From Lucifugimonas sp038150225 (GTDB lineage Bacteria; Chloroflexota; Dehalococcoidia; Lucifugimonadales; Lucifugimonadaceae): 24,521 nucleotides of DNA. Both the position numbers and the translations under genes were made by a program. The stretch spans positions 1-24,521 of the forward strand of contig JAYQWG010000030.1 in NCBI GenBank assembly GCA_038150225.1, written 5' to 3'. This document shows positions 1 through 6,974 of the stretch, piece after piece (position 1 is the stretch's first letter; the number at the start of each line of letters is the position of its first letter). The notes below the pieces were generated by a model, which searched no databases, was not told the DNA's origin, and saw nothing but the letters and a program-made list of their open reading frames with translations.

Positions 1-83
1 CGCCTGTGACGATTGCATTTTTGTTCTTGAGACTCAAGTTTGAAAACCGCGTTCATATCGTGAGATTGCGAACCGTGCGGGAT

Positions 84-89
84 TATACT
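84..89 (+). promoter_or_regulatory. Possible -10 element ahead of the first gene
   Basis: The hexamer TATACT matches the sigma-70 -10 consensus at five of six positions and lies about 70 bases upstream of the first start codon. I see no good -35 at 16-18 bases: TTGCGA at 66-71 is too close, with a 12-base spacer. The rest of bases 1-159 shows no coding region, hairpin or repeat that I can support. Confidence 0.2.
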
Positions 90-159
90 TAGCCATCGAA
101 CGAACGAACCCGCTTCACTCCGGTGTTGTGTAAAAAATCAGTAGTAATTTCAGGCGATC

Positions 160-531
160 TTGACAGTCTCACGAAAGCGCGCTCTCGAACACGGTTACAA
201 ACTTCTTGAGCGACCCAGGTCTCACTTACGGGTAGAGCTCAATCAAGATCGATCGGGGGTAAGCCTGACCCACAAAGGACGGGTCCTAACACGGGTGTAC
301 CTAAATCGAAGTGGTATGAACGCTGCAGTTGCCATGTCAGAGGCACTTGGGATCAAACTTCCGGCACTTGGTCAAAGCAACTCAGGGCTCGTATCCACTG
401 GACTGTTGTACCGGGTCTTCGCTATCTCCCAACTGGATTTCCGGAATCCGACATCATTTGAGCTCGCAGCAGAGCTGGTTGATGAAGCAATTTCGATGCA
501 GCGTAGGAGTGGTGGAACGACCGGAATTTAG
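160..531 (+). CDS. Hypothetical protein, 123 aa, unrecognised
   Basis: I do not recognise this protein. It is a basic N-terminal, mostly soluble-looking product with no signal peptide, membrane segment or cysteine motif. The N-terminal half (about residues 1-50) is rich in Arg/Lys and beta-prone, and the C-terminal part looks helical. The start is TTG at 160; the only upstream in-frame codons before a stop at 145-147 are non-start codons, and the ribosome site (CAGG at 151-154) is weak. It runs in the same direction as the fatty acid genes, with a 96-base gap before the first dehydratase gene, so it may or may not be cotranscribed. Length and an intact frame argue that it is real, but this is the least certain gene of the block. 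Confidence 0.55.
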   Translation: MTVSRKRALEHGYKLLERPRSHLRVELNQDRSGVSLTHKGRVLTRVYLNRSGMNAAVAMSEALGIKLPALGQSNSGLVSTGLLYRVFAISQLDFRNPTSFELAAELVDEAISMQRRSGGTTGI

Positions 532-627
532 GCTCGCTTCTAGCTTTGCCACAAACGTGGGGCAGAATTAGAATTTCGACCCTGGAATCCAACTGAAAAG
601 CCGTTCGAAGTTTTCTCAGGAGATCTA

Positions 628-1041
628 TTGGCAGACGTTCTTATCAAATCGGTCGAAACCGGGCACTCGTTTGGTCCATACGATGTGACTATTTCGCCTG
701 AGCGTTCAGCTTCGTACAACGAGGCGGTCGGAGGTGATGAATCACCCGATTACGGAAACTCTCTCGCACCGATGATGACCATTGCCGCCGCCCTCACAGA
801 ACTGATTGAGGACCTTGGTCTCTTTAGTGAAGGTTTACAAACCGTTCACGCCGGGCAAGAAGCATCCTGGATCAGATCAATCAACGCGGGTGAGCAAATC
901 ACTGCGAACGGGACTTTGGCTTCTAGTTCCATGCGCCGGGGCAGCAAATTCGCCACGGTCAAGGTCGAGTACACAGACGTGGACGGAAGCAAAGTAGGCG
1001 ATTCATCCACCACGATCATCGTTTCGGGAGTGGATGCATGA
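628..1041 (+). CDS. MaoC-like/FAS1-type dehydratase subunit (HadA/HadC-like)
   Basis: This 137-residue protein looks like the N-terminal half of a two-subunit (R)-3-hydroxyacyl dehydratase of the hot-dog fold. It contains the N-terminal MaoC/FAS1-type pattern (residues about 10-60, with SPxxGNSLAPMM) but not the Asp-x4-His hydratase motif, which is carried by the next gene. In mycobacterial HadAB/HadBC such a non-catalytic subunit shapes the acyl-chain tunnel of the heterodimer. The start is TTG at 628, set by AGGAGA at 618-623. Its stop overlaps the next start as ATGA (1038-1041), typical of translationally coupled partners made in equal amounts. The assignment to ACP- rather than CoA-bound substrates is inferred from plsX, fabG and the enoyl reductase downstream. 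Confidence 0.75.
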   Translation: MADVLIKSVETGHSFGPYDVTISPERSASYNEAVGGDESPDYGNSLAPMMTIAAALTELIEDLGLFSEGLQTVHAGQEASWIRSINAGEQITANGTLASSSMRRGSKFATVKVEYTDVDGSKVGDSSTTIIVSGVDA

Positions 1042-1460
1042 TGCCAGATACTCAATTTGTAGCTGGAGCTGAGCTACCAGGTTTCGAACGATTCGTGCCA
1101 CAGGACCGGGTCGACGCTTATGCTGAAGCGTCCGGTGACCACAACCCGATTCACCTTGACGAAGAATATGCGTCAACGACTCCGTTCGGAACGAGAATCG
1201 CGCACGGCATGCTCAGTCTCGCCTTCGTGACTGAATTGATTGCGAAGTCGTTTCCAAATGACTGGCACTCGGGCGGAAAGATCAAGGTCAGGTTCAGCGC
1301 ACCGGTAATTCCAGGCGAGACTGTATCGATTTACGGTTCGATATCAGGTGTAACGGAAACTGACGAAGGTACCGTTGTTACCTGTAATGTTGGGTGCAAG
1401 AAACCCGACGGTACTGATGCCGTTTCAGGTAAAGCGACAGTACCATTACGACAAATTTGA
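1038..1460 (+). CDS. MaoC-like (R)-hydroxyacyl dehydratase, catalytic subunit (HadB-like)
   Basis: This 140-residue single hot-dog protein carries the hydratase-2 motif: SGDHNPIHLD with Asp34 and His39 as the expected catalytic pair, followed by the FGTRIAHGM stretch (residues 50-58). The family hydrates or dehydrates the trans-2-enoyl/3-hydroxyacyl pair. It overlaps the preceding non-catalytic partner by four bases (ATGA), and plsX follows 44 bases later, so the likely role is the dehydration step of fatty acid elongation in place of FabZ. The start ATG 1038 is taken because it overlaps the upstream stop; an ATG directly after it (1041) would shorten the protein by one residue. A role in CoA-linked hydration (PhaJ-like) cannot be excluded from sequence alone. 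Confidence 0.8.
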   Translation: MMPDTQFVAGAELPGFERFVPQDRVDAYAEASGDHNPIHLDEEYASTTPFGTRIAHGMLSLAFVTELIAKSFPNDWHSGGKIKVRFSAPVIPGETVSIYGSISGVTETDEGTVVTCNVGCKKPDGTDAVSGKATVPLRQI

Positions 1461-1504
1461 ACGAGCGAACTGGTTTGGCCGGTTCAAATTAGGACGATGT
1501 CAGT

Positions 1505-2521
1505 ATGACGGGAATCCCCGAAGGTATAACTCCAATCGCCCTGGATGCCATGGGCGGAGATCACGGTCCGGTTGTGACCGTTCCTGCCGCGCTCAAGGCG
1601 ATCGGTGAAGGTGGCGTTGCGATTGCCCTCGTCGGTGACGCTGAGACCATCCAGGCAGAACTCGACAAGTACGACACCCCGGCAAAGCAACTCGTTCAAA
1701 TTGTTCCTGCGGAAGGCGTCGTCGAAGAAGGTGAAAGTCCTGCCCTCGCCTACCGGTCCAAGCCCAAAGCATCGGTATTCGTTTCAGCCGGCGTAGTGAA
1801 AATGGGTAAAGCAGCCGGCTTTGTGAGCATGGGATCTACCGGTGCTTCCATCGCGGCCGCCCAAGTTGTTTACGGCACGCTAGAAGGCATCGACCGAGGT
1901 GCGTTGGGCGGTCCGATCATCGGGTACGCGCCCGACACCGTCATCATTGATCTCGGGACCAACGTGGACACACGTCCAAGACTGCTCGTGGACTTCGCAG
2001 CCCTCGGGAACGTGATGTCGAAACACATTTACAAGAAAGAAAACCCCAGGATCGCCTTGCTCAGCGTTGGTTCCGAAGAAGGAAAAGGCAATGCCCTCGT
2101 CAAAGAAACCACAGATCTGCTTAAGGCCACCGATCTAAACTTCGTAGGAAACATCGAACCGAACAATCTCCCAGAAGGCAAAGCAGAAGTCGTTCTTTGT
2201 GACGGCTTCGTAGGAAATGTTGTTCTCAAGCTGACTGAAGGTCTGGGATCAGCGGTTGTAAATCAGGTGAAAGAAGCGCTCGGAGACTCTGAGGAAGCCA
2301 ACAACCTGGCGCAGTCGATATTCGAAAAATTCAACATCCTGGAAGCGTTTGGTGGCGGACCATTGTTGGGCTTAAACGGTCTTGCGATTGTCGGGCACGG
2401 CGCTTCAGGAGTCGACGCGATTGCGAACGCTGTTCGCACTGCAAAGTACGTAATATCAACTGGGCTGATCGAGGCACAGCAGGCAGAATTAGACCGAATC
2501 AGGGCTGAAATTACCGACTGA
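1505..2521 (+). CDS. plsX: Phosphate acyltransferase PlsX
   Basis: PlsX converts acyl-ACP and inorganic phosphate to acyl phosphate, which PlsY uses to acylate glycerol-3-phosphate; it is a peripheral membrane enzyme. At 338 residues it has the normal family length. Visible signatures are DAMGGDHGP (residues 14-22), GSTGA in the middle, LLSVGSEEGKGN and CDGFVGNVVLK in the C-terminal half. The start ATG 1505 has AGGA at 1491-1494; an ATG at 1497 reads into a stop after three codons and is excluded. It sits between the dehydratase pair and fabG, 21 bases ahead of fabG, an arrangement related to the plsX-fabD-fabG clusters of many bacteria. No fabD, fabH or acpP gene lies in this window. Confidence 0.95.
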   Translation: MTGIPEGITPIALDAMGGDHGPVVTVPAALKAIGEGGVAIALVGDAETIQAELDKYDTPAKQLVQIVPAEGVVEEGESPALAYRSKPKASVFVSAGVVKMGKAAGFVSMGSTGASIAAAQVVYGTLEGIDRGALGGPIIGYAPDTVIIDLGTNVDTRPRLLVDFAALGNVMSKHIYKKENPRIALLSVGSEEGKGNALVKETTDLLKATDLNFVGNIEPNNLPEGKAEVVLCDGFVGNVVLKLTEGLGSAVVNQVKEALGDSEEANNLAQSIFEKFNILEAFGGGPLLGLNGLAIVGHGASGVDAIANAVRTAKYVISTGLIEAQQAELDRIRAEITD

Positions 2522-2542
2522 CCAGCCAGAAGGACGTAAAAC

Positions 2543-3289
2543 TTGAGCGGAAATGAATCACGCAGTGCTCTCGTAACCGGTGCATCACGAGGTATTGGAA
2601 GGGCAACCGCACTGAGGCTCGCTGCTGCGGGGCACCGTGTCGCAGTCAACTACAACTCTCATGCCGATGAAGCGGATGCTGTGGTCGAAGAAATCCGTGC
2701 CGCTGGAGGAACTGCAATTGCCGTGGGTGGAAACGTCGCTGACAAAGCCGCAGTCCACTCAATGATCGATGCTGCCGAAGCAGAGCACGGTCCGATCGAA
2801 ATACTCATCAACAACGCGGGAGTCATCAGTGATTCACTCTTGATGCGCATGAAAGATGAACAGTTCGATCACACCATGAAAACCAATATGTACGGAACGT
2901 ACTACTGCACCCAAAAAGTGTTACCTGGGATGCTCAAAGGGCGATGGGGACGCATCATCAACGTCTCTTCAGTGGTTGGCATGCGCGGGAACATCGGACA
3001 GGCGAACTACTCTGCATCAAAGGCGGCAGTTCACGGTTTCTCACAGTCCCTCGCCAAAGAGGTAGCTACACGGAACATCACTGTGAACGTTGTCGCACCT
3101 GGTTACGTAACAACTGCCACTTCCTCGGTGATATCTGACAAGGCACGAGAAACTGTGTTGACTTGGATTCCACAGGGGCGCTTCGGGGAACCAGATGAGG
3201 TCGCACCGATGATTGCATTCCTCACAACCGACGAAGCCCAGTACATCACCGGTGAGATCATCCGGGTTGACGGCGGAATGGCAATCTAG
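2543..3289 (+). CDS. fabG: 3-oxoacyl-[ACP] reductase FabG
   Basis: This is a short-chain dehydrogenase of 248 residues, the usual FabG length, that reduces 3-oxoacyl-ACP with NADPH. Sequence signs are TGASRGIG (12-19) for the dinucleotide, NNAG (90-93), and the catalytic Asn115, Ser143, Tyr156 and Lys160 in the classical Tyr-x3-Lys spacing, ending in the typical RVDGGMAI. The TTG start at 2543 is supported by AGAAGGA at 2528-2534, eight bases upstream. It follows plsX by 21 bases and precedes the FabL-like enoyl reductase by 28 bases, so all are probably one transcript. SDR proteins are easy to over-assign; here the fatty acid context and the near-textbook FabG C-terminus make the call firm. 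Confidence 0.92.
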   Translation: MSGNESRSALVTGASRGIGRATALRLAAAGHRVAVNYNSHADEADAVVEEIRAAGGTAIAVGGNVADKAAVHSMIDAAEAEHGPIEILINNAGVISDSLLMRMKDEQFDHTMKTNMYGTYYCTQKVLPGMLKGRWGRIINVSSVVGMRGNIGQANYSASKAAVHGFSQSLAKEVATRNITVNVVAPGYVTTATSSVISDKARETVLTWIPQGRFGEPDEVAPMIAFLTTDEAQYITGEIIRVDGGMAI

Positions 3290-3317
3290 CCTCACGGTAC
3301 TGAAAGAGACCTGTTAA

Positions 3318-4082
3318 TTGGCAGATACTAAGAACCTCGACGGCAAAGTCGCACTGGTCACTGGCGGCTCTCGTGGAATCGGAAAAGCCATTGCACGCGA
3401 ACTCGGCCTTCGCGGTGCAACAGTAGTAATCAATTATTTAAAGAACCACACTGCCGCAAAAGACACAATCCAAGAGCTCGAGTCGTTGGGTATCAAGTGC
3501 GTTCGGCTCAAAGCCCATGTAGGCGACGAGAAAGCAGTTGCCGCGCTGGTCGAATCTATTGAAGAGCGATTCGGGACTCTGGATATTCTCGTCAACAACG
3601 CCGCTTCTGGAGTCATGCGACCTGCCTCCGAGCTTTCTGCAAAGCACTGGGACTGGACCATGGACATCAACGCCAGGGGTCCGTGGATGCTGTCAGTTGC
3701 GGCTGCCCGATTGATGAAAAACGGTGGTCGAATCATCAACCTGTCTAGCCCCGGAGCTGGGCGAGTGTTGAACTCTTACTTCGCTGTTGGAGTGTCAAAG
3801 GCCGCGATCGAAGCGGTAACCCGCTACCTGGCCGTCGAGTTGGGACCAAAAGACATCGCCGTGAACACCGTGTCCGCAGGTTATGTGCAAACCGATGCGC
3901 TTGACGCGTTTCCTGATGAGCTCGGAGTGAAGGAGATAGCTTCCCGTCCAACGCCTGCAGGCCGACCTGTCACACCTGAAGATGTTTCCAAGGTGGTTGC
4001 CATGTTGTGCAGCGACGATGCCGACATGATCCGAGGACAAGTGATCATGGTCGACGGCGGAGAAACGTTACAGCACCGTTAG
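3318..4082 (+). CDS. fabL: Enoyl-[ACP] reductase III, FabL-type
   Basis: This 254-residue SDR resembles Bacillus FabL, which performs the last reduction of the elongation cycle. The N-terminal TGGSRGIG (15-22) binds dinucleotide. FabL-like stretches are NNAASGVMRPASEL (93-106), HWDWTMDINA (110-119), RYLAVELGPK and the C-terminal ADMIRGQVIMVDGG. The catalytic pair is Tyr154 and Lys161, six residues between them; this Tyr-x6-Lys spacing distinguishes enoyl reductases from ordinary Tyr-x3-Lys ketoreductases such as the fabG product just upstream. The start is TTG at 3318 with only a weak purine-rich site (AAAGAG at 3303-3308). Its last 15 bases overlap the end of the convergent ygfZ gene. FabL enzymes are generally less sensitive to triclosan than FabI; whether that holds here is an inference. 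Confidence 0.85.
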   Translation: MADTKNLDGKVALVTGGSRGIGKAIARELGLRGATVVINYLKNHTAAKDTIQELESLGIKCVRLKAHVGDEKAVAALVESIEERFGTLDILVNNAASGVMRPASELSAKHWDWTMDINARGPWMLSVAAARLMKNGGRIINLSSPGAGRVLNSYFAVGVSKAAIEAVTRYLAVELGPKDIAVNTVSAGYVQTDALDAFPDELGVKEIASRPTPAGRPVTPEDVSKVVAMLCSDDADMIRGQVIMVDGGETLQHR

Positions 4083-4967
4083 TTCGGTGTCTCCACTTTG
4101 CAGTTTTGTGCCCGGCTCGACGTAAGCCAGTCTGACGAGTGCAAGGCTTTTGTACGCACCGTCCTGCTGAGTCACACTCGATGACGTGGTCACGACACCG
4201 ACGGTTCGATCCCCATCGGTCACATCCGTAAAATCATCAATCCTTGAGTTCGACTGAAGTTGAATTAGGTTGCGCTGAACTTTGTCGTAGGCGTCAAGTC
4301 GAGCGATTACTTCCTGTCCAACATAGCAACCCTTGTCGAAATCGATTCGATCTAGTGCACCTGCCTCGATCGGGTTGGAATGTTCACCGAGCTCGTGACC
4401 AACTGCAGGAATTTTGTGTTCGATGCGAAATTGGGCGTAGTCGTCAACGTCGATCGACATAGCCTCGGATTTTTCAAGAATCGAGATCACCTTTGGCTTG
4501 TCAGCATCAGTAAATATCAGTTCGAACCAGGCGACCGGCTTTGACGAATCATCGATAACAAAGACATCAGGCAATTCTTCTGAAATTCGTGAGGCAACGA
4601 TCGGAGCTTCCGGACCAACAAGCGAAATCCTCGAATGTTCATTCGATAGATCCCTCAATTCTGCGTCTTCGATGATCGTGTAGTAATCGACTGCGTCGAT
4701 CAAAGGCGCAGCTGAATGCTGATCACTAACAAGAATCAGGACTTCATCATCAACACGTGCCACATCGAAAGCGTCCACGACTCGACCGCGATTGGAAGTG
4801 AGGATTGTGCGCTCGGATTTTCCAATCTCTAGATCGATCAGCGATTTTGTAGTGAGACGATGAAGCAGATCTAGCGCGTCCGCACCACGGTGTTCAACAA
4901 TCCCCGCGGATCGCCAGACGTGATAACCACATCCTGATTGGAGTGTGCTTTGGGCTGAGATTGGAAT
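4068..4967 (-). CDS. ygfZ: YgfZ/GcvT-like folate-binding Fe-S assembly protein, probable ATT start
   Basis: YgfZ-family proteins bind tetrahydrofolate through a GcvT-like fold and help assemble or repair Fe-S clusters. The signature KGCYVGQE lies at residues 212-219 with the functional Cys214. From the first conventional start (GTG at 4778) the product would be 236 residues and lack the N-terminal strand region. The frame stays open upstream to a stop at 4986-4988, and the extra residues read as family sequence (GYHVWRSAGIVEHRGADALD, then LLHRLTT and SNRGRV). No ATG, GTG, TTG or CTG at a plausible place exists there, but ATT at 4965-4967 lies six bases after a perfect AAGGAG (4974-4979). That gives 299 residues, close to the family norm. 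It follows the A-type carrier gene by 22 bases. An ATC two codons later is a weaker alternative. Confidence 0.8.
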   Translation of the reverse strand: MPISAQSTLQSGCGYHVWRSAGIVEHRGADALDLLHRLTTKSLIDLEIGKSERTILTSNRGRVVDAFDVARVDDEVLILVSDQHSAAPLIDAVDYYTIIEDAELRDLSNEHSRISLVGPEAPIVASRISEELPDVFVIDDSSKPVAWFELIFTDADKPKVISILEKSEAMSIDVDDYAQFRIEHKIPAVGHELGEHSNPIEAGALDRIDFDKGCYVGQEVIARLDAYDKVQRNLIQLQSNSRIDDFTDVTDGDRTVGVVTTSSSVTQQDGAYKSLALVRLAYVEPGTKLQSGDTELTVL

Positions 4968-4973
4968 CGAACT

Positions 4974-4979
4974 CTCCTT
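4974..4979 (-). promoter_or_regulatory. Shine-Dalgarno site that sets the ATT start of ygfZ
   Basis: On the minus strand this reads AAGGAG, a full match to the anti-Shine-Dalgarno core, followed by six bases and then ATT. It lies in the 22-base gap after the erpA/iscA-like stop, so it cannot serve that gene. No canonical start codon stands at any usable distance from it, which makes ATT (4967-4965) the best start of the conserved YgfZ frame. Confidence 0.7.
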
Positions 4980-4989
4980 CGAGGTCTAC

Positions 4990-5352
4990 CTAGACCGAGA
5001 AAGAGGTACCGCAACCACAGGTCCGTGAGGCGTTGGGGTTAGCGAACTCAAAACCCTTGCCATTCAGACCGTCAGAAAAATCGAGAACGGTACCGGCGAG
5101 GAATACAAATGCCTTTTTAGGGACATACACCTCGACGCCATGGGAGTCGATGATCTTATCGTCATCGTCAGGTCCGTCGACAATCTCCAGTACGTAAGTC
5201 AGACCCGAACAACCACCACCTTTTACAGCAACTTTCAATCCGAACGGATCTTTGCCTTGCTGTTCAGCGAATTGGCGAACTTTAGTCGCGGCTTTTTCGG
5301 TGATCTCGATAGTGTTGATCGGGACTGAACGTTCTGGTGGTGCTGTTGTCAT
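4990..5352 (-). CDS. erpA: A-type Fe-S carrier protein (IscA/ErpA/HesB family)
   Basis: This 120-residue protein belongs to the A-type carriers that receive Fe-S clusters from a scaffold and hand them to client enzymes in the cytoplasm. The three ligand cysteines are all present: Cys48 in GGGCSGL and Cys112/Cys114 in the C-terminal TCGCGTSF. An acidic PDDDDK stretch follows the first cysteine region. The first 14 residues (TTAPPERSVP) are a short extension that many members lack. The ATG at 5352 has GCAGGT just upstream. ygfZ follows by 22 bases and is very likely cotranscribed, which links the pair to Fe-S maturation. IscA and ErpA cannot be told apart confidently by reading; the symbol is the best guess. 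Confidence 0.85.
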   Translation of the reverse strand: MTTAPPERSVPINTIEITEKAATKVRQFAEQQGKDPFGLKVAVKGGGCSGLTYVLEIVDGPDDDDKIIDSHGVEVYVPKKAFVFLAGTVLDFSDGLNGKGFEFANPNASRTCGCGTSFSV

Positions 5353-5481
5353 CTACCTGCTCGGTGAAGGATTCCTACTTCAATTGGCGCAAATGGCTTA
5401 TCTAATTCTCGCGTGTCTGGCGATTTGATGCAAAACAACGCGAATAAGTTCATTTATCAGACTACTGTCGAGTTTCCAAAC

Positions 5482-5487
5482 TACAAT
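5482..5487 (+). promoter_or_regulatory. Candidate -10 element of the his cluster
   Basis: TACAAT matches TATAAT at five of six positions and is 41 bases upstream of the hisH start, inside the 176-base divergent gap between the Fe-S carrier gene and hisH. There is no convincing -35 at 16-18 bases. I see no his leader peptide with a run of His codons and no terminator hairpin in this gap, so classical his attenuation is not evident. Confidence 0.25.
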
Positions 5488-5528
5488 AGATTACCTGTGT
5501 AATTTCGATTCTCAGGAATATCTAACAG

Positions 5529-6206
5529 GTGCCCGCATCTAACCCAAAAATAGTCGTTCTGAACACGCGTGCTGCAAATGTACATAGCGTTGAGAAGGCC
5601 TTGCGCAAAGTTGGAGCCGATCCTTTCGTGACGAGCGATCCAACCGAACTAAGTGATGCCGATGCCGCAGTATTGCCGGGGGTAGGTGCAAGCGATGCCG
5701 TTATGGGTGCATTAAACCGCATGGGGCTTTCCGAACCGGTGAAGCAATTTTCTGCCACAGGGAAACCACTGCTCTGTGTGTGCGTTGGGCTACAGGTTCT
5801 TCTTGATTCATCCGAAGAAGGTGAACTCGACGGACTTGGTTTGGTACCTGGCTCAGTTCAACAAATTCCAACAGGAATGACCGACTCGCTCGGTGCTCCA
5901 ATGAAGGTTCCACACATGGGTTGGAACCAGGTGACATTTGCGGGTAACGAGAACGAACGACACCCAGTTTTCAAAGAGATTCCACAAGGTTCGGATTTCT
6001 ACTTCGTCCACTCGTACCGTTGCGTTCCGAGTGACGAGAACGACATAGCAGCGCAAACCGAATATGGCGTGCCAGTATGTGCTGCCGTGGTCAAGGGAAA
6101 TGTCGTTGGAACCCAGTTCCACCCTGAGAAGAGTGGTGAGATCGGTTTGAAGATCTACGAAAACTTCCTCGACCTCACCAAAGAACAGGCCGCGGGGGCT
6201 AAATAA
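5529..6206 (+). CDS. hisH: Imidazole glycerol phosphate synthase, glutaminase subunit HisH
   Basis: HisH hydrolyses glutamine and channels ammonia to HisF for IGP and AICAR formation. The protein is 225 residues, slightly longer than typical. The class I amidotransferase triad is visible: Cys85 in CVCVGLQ, His198 and Glu200 in QFHPE. The position two before Cys85 is Cys83 where most relatives have Gly. Other HisH marks are LPGVGASDAVM (49-59), PHMGWNQV (128-135) and FYFVHSY (157-163). The GTG start at 5529 has AGGA at 5514-5517; no in-frame ATG precedes it. hisA starts nine bases after the stop, and hisF is two genes on, so both IGP synthase subunits share the cluster. Confidence 0.95.
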   Translation: MPASNPKIVVLNTRAANVHSVEKALRKVGADPFVTSDPTELSDADAAVLPGVGASDAVMGALNRMGLSEPVKQFSATGKPLLCVCVGLQVLLDSSEEGELDGLGLVPGSVQQIPTGMTDSLGAPMKVPHMGWNQVTFAGNENERHPVFKEIPQGSDFYFVHSYRCVPSDENDIAAQTEYGVPVCAAVVKGNVVGTQFHPEKSGEIGLKIYENFLDLTKEQAAGAK

Positions 6207-6215
6207 ATTTCAACA

Positions 6216-6941
6216 ATGGACGTACTTCCTGCAATAGATCTGCGCGGCGGGCGATGTGTTCGCCTGACTCAAGGTGACTACGACCGCGAAACGGTGTTCG
6301 ATGACGATCCGGCAGGTGTTGCGCGCCGTTGGGTGGATGCAGGGGCACGCCGATTGCACATCGTTGACCTCGACGGTGCGCGAGACGGTGTTCGATCAAA
6401 CGCCGATGCCGTAACAGCGATTCTGGATGCGGTAGACATTCCTGTCCAGCTTGGCGGTGGAGTTCGCACGGAAGCCGACGCAAAGCAGCTTGTAGAACTC
6501 GGTGTTGACCGCGTGATCTTCGGAACTGCCGCAATTGAGGCTCCGGAGCAAGTTGCCAATGCTGTGAAATCTGTCGGCGAAGACCACGTGATCGTCGGTG
6601 TCGACGCGAAAGATGGGATGGTCCAAACCCGAGGTTGGCTGGAACAATCGACCGTCTCCGCTGCGGAACTCGCACAGCAAATGGTCGACATTGGTGTACG
6701 ACGGTTTATTTATACCGATACCAGTCGTGATGGCACATTGAGCCACCCCAACTTCACCGCAGTTGCCGATCTAAAGCAAAACCTGCGATATCCTATTGTT
6801 GTGGCGGGTGGAATATCGTCTGTTGACGATCTTGTTCAACTCGCCGAGCTCGGTGCTGAAGGCGCAATTACGGGCATGGCAATTTACTCAGGTGCGATCG
6901 ATCTGAAACGCGCCATCGAAACGGTCGATCAGGTTTCCTGA
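6216..6941 (+). CDS. hisA: Phosphoribosylformimino-AICAR-P isomerase HisA
   Basis: HisA is the TIM-barrel isomerase that converts ProFAR to PRFAR, the substrate of HisF/HisH. The 241-residue length is normal. The catalytic aspartates are Asp8 in PAIDLRGG and Asp130 in VGVDAKDG, and the phosphate-binding loops QLGGGVR (79-84) and VAGGISS (196-202) are intact. TDTSRDGTL (168-175) is the usual HisA loop. It begins nine bases after hisH and is followed by a methyltransferase gene 33 bases later. A dual HisA/TrpF (PriA) function cannot be ruled out from sequence; I see no reason to prefer it. Confidence 0.95.
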   Translation: MDVLPAIDLRGGRCVRLTQGDYDRETVFDDDPAGVARRWVDAGARRLHIVDLDGARDGVRSNADAVTAILDAVDIPVQLGGGVRTEADAKQLVELGVDRVIFGTAAIEAPEQVANAVKSVGEDHVIVGVDAKDGMVQTRGWLEQSTVSAAELAQQMVDIGVRRFIYTDTSRDGTLSHPNFTAVADLKQNLRYPIVVAGGISSVDDLVQLAELGAEGAITGMAIYSGAIDLKRAIETVDQVS

Positions 6942-6974
6942 TTCGACGCAAATATCAGAACGGAAACGAAACGA

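Noticed and set aside
4068..4778. ygfZ starting at GTG 4778
   Set aside because: This would drop 63 residues of conserved N-terminal sequence and leaves the perfect Shine-Dalgarno at 4974-4979 without a gene.
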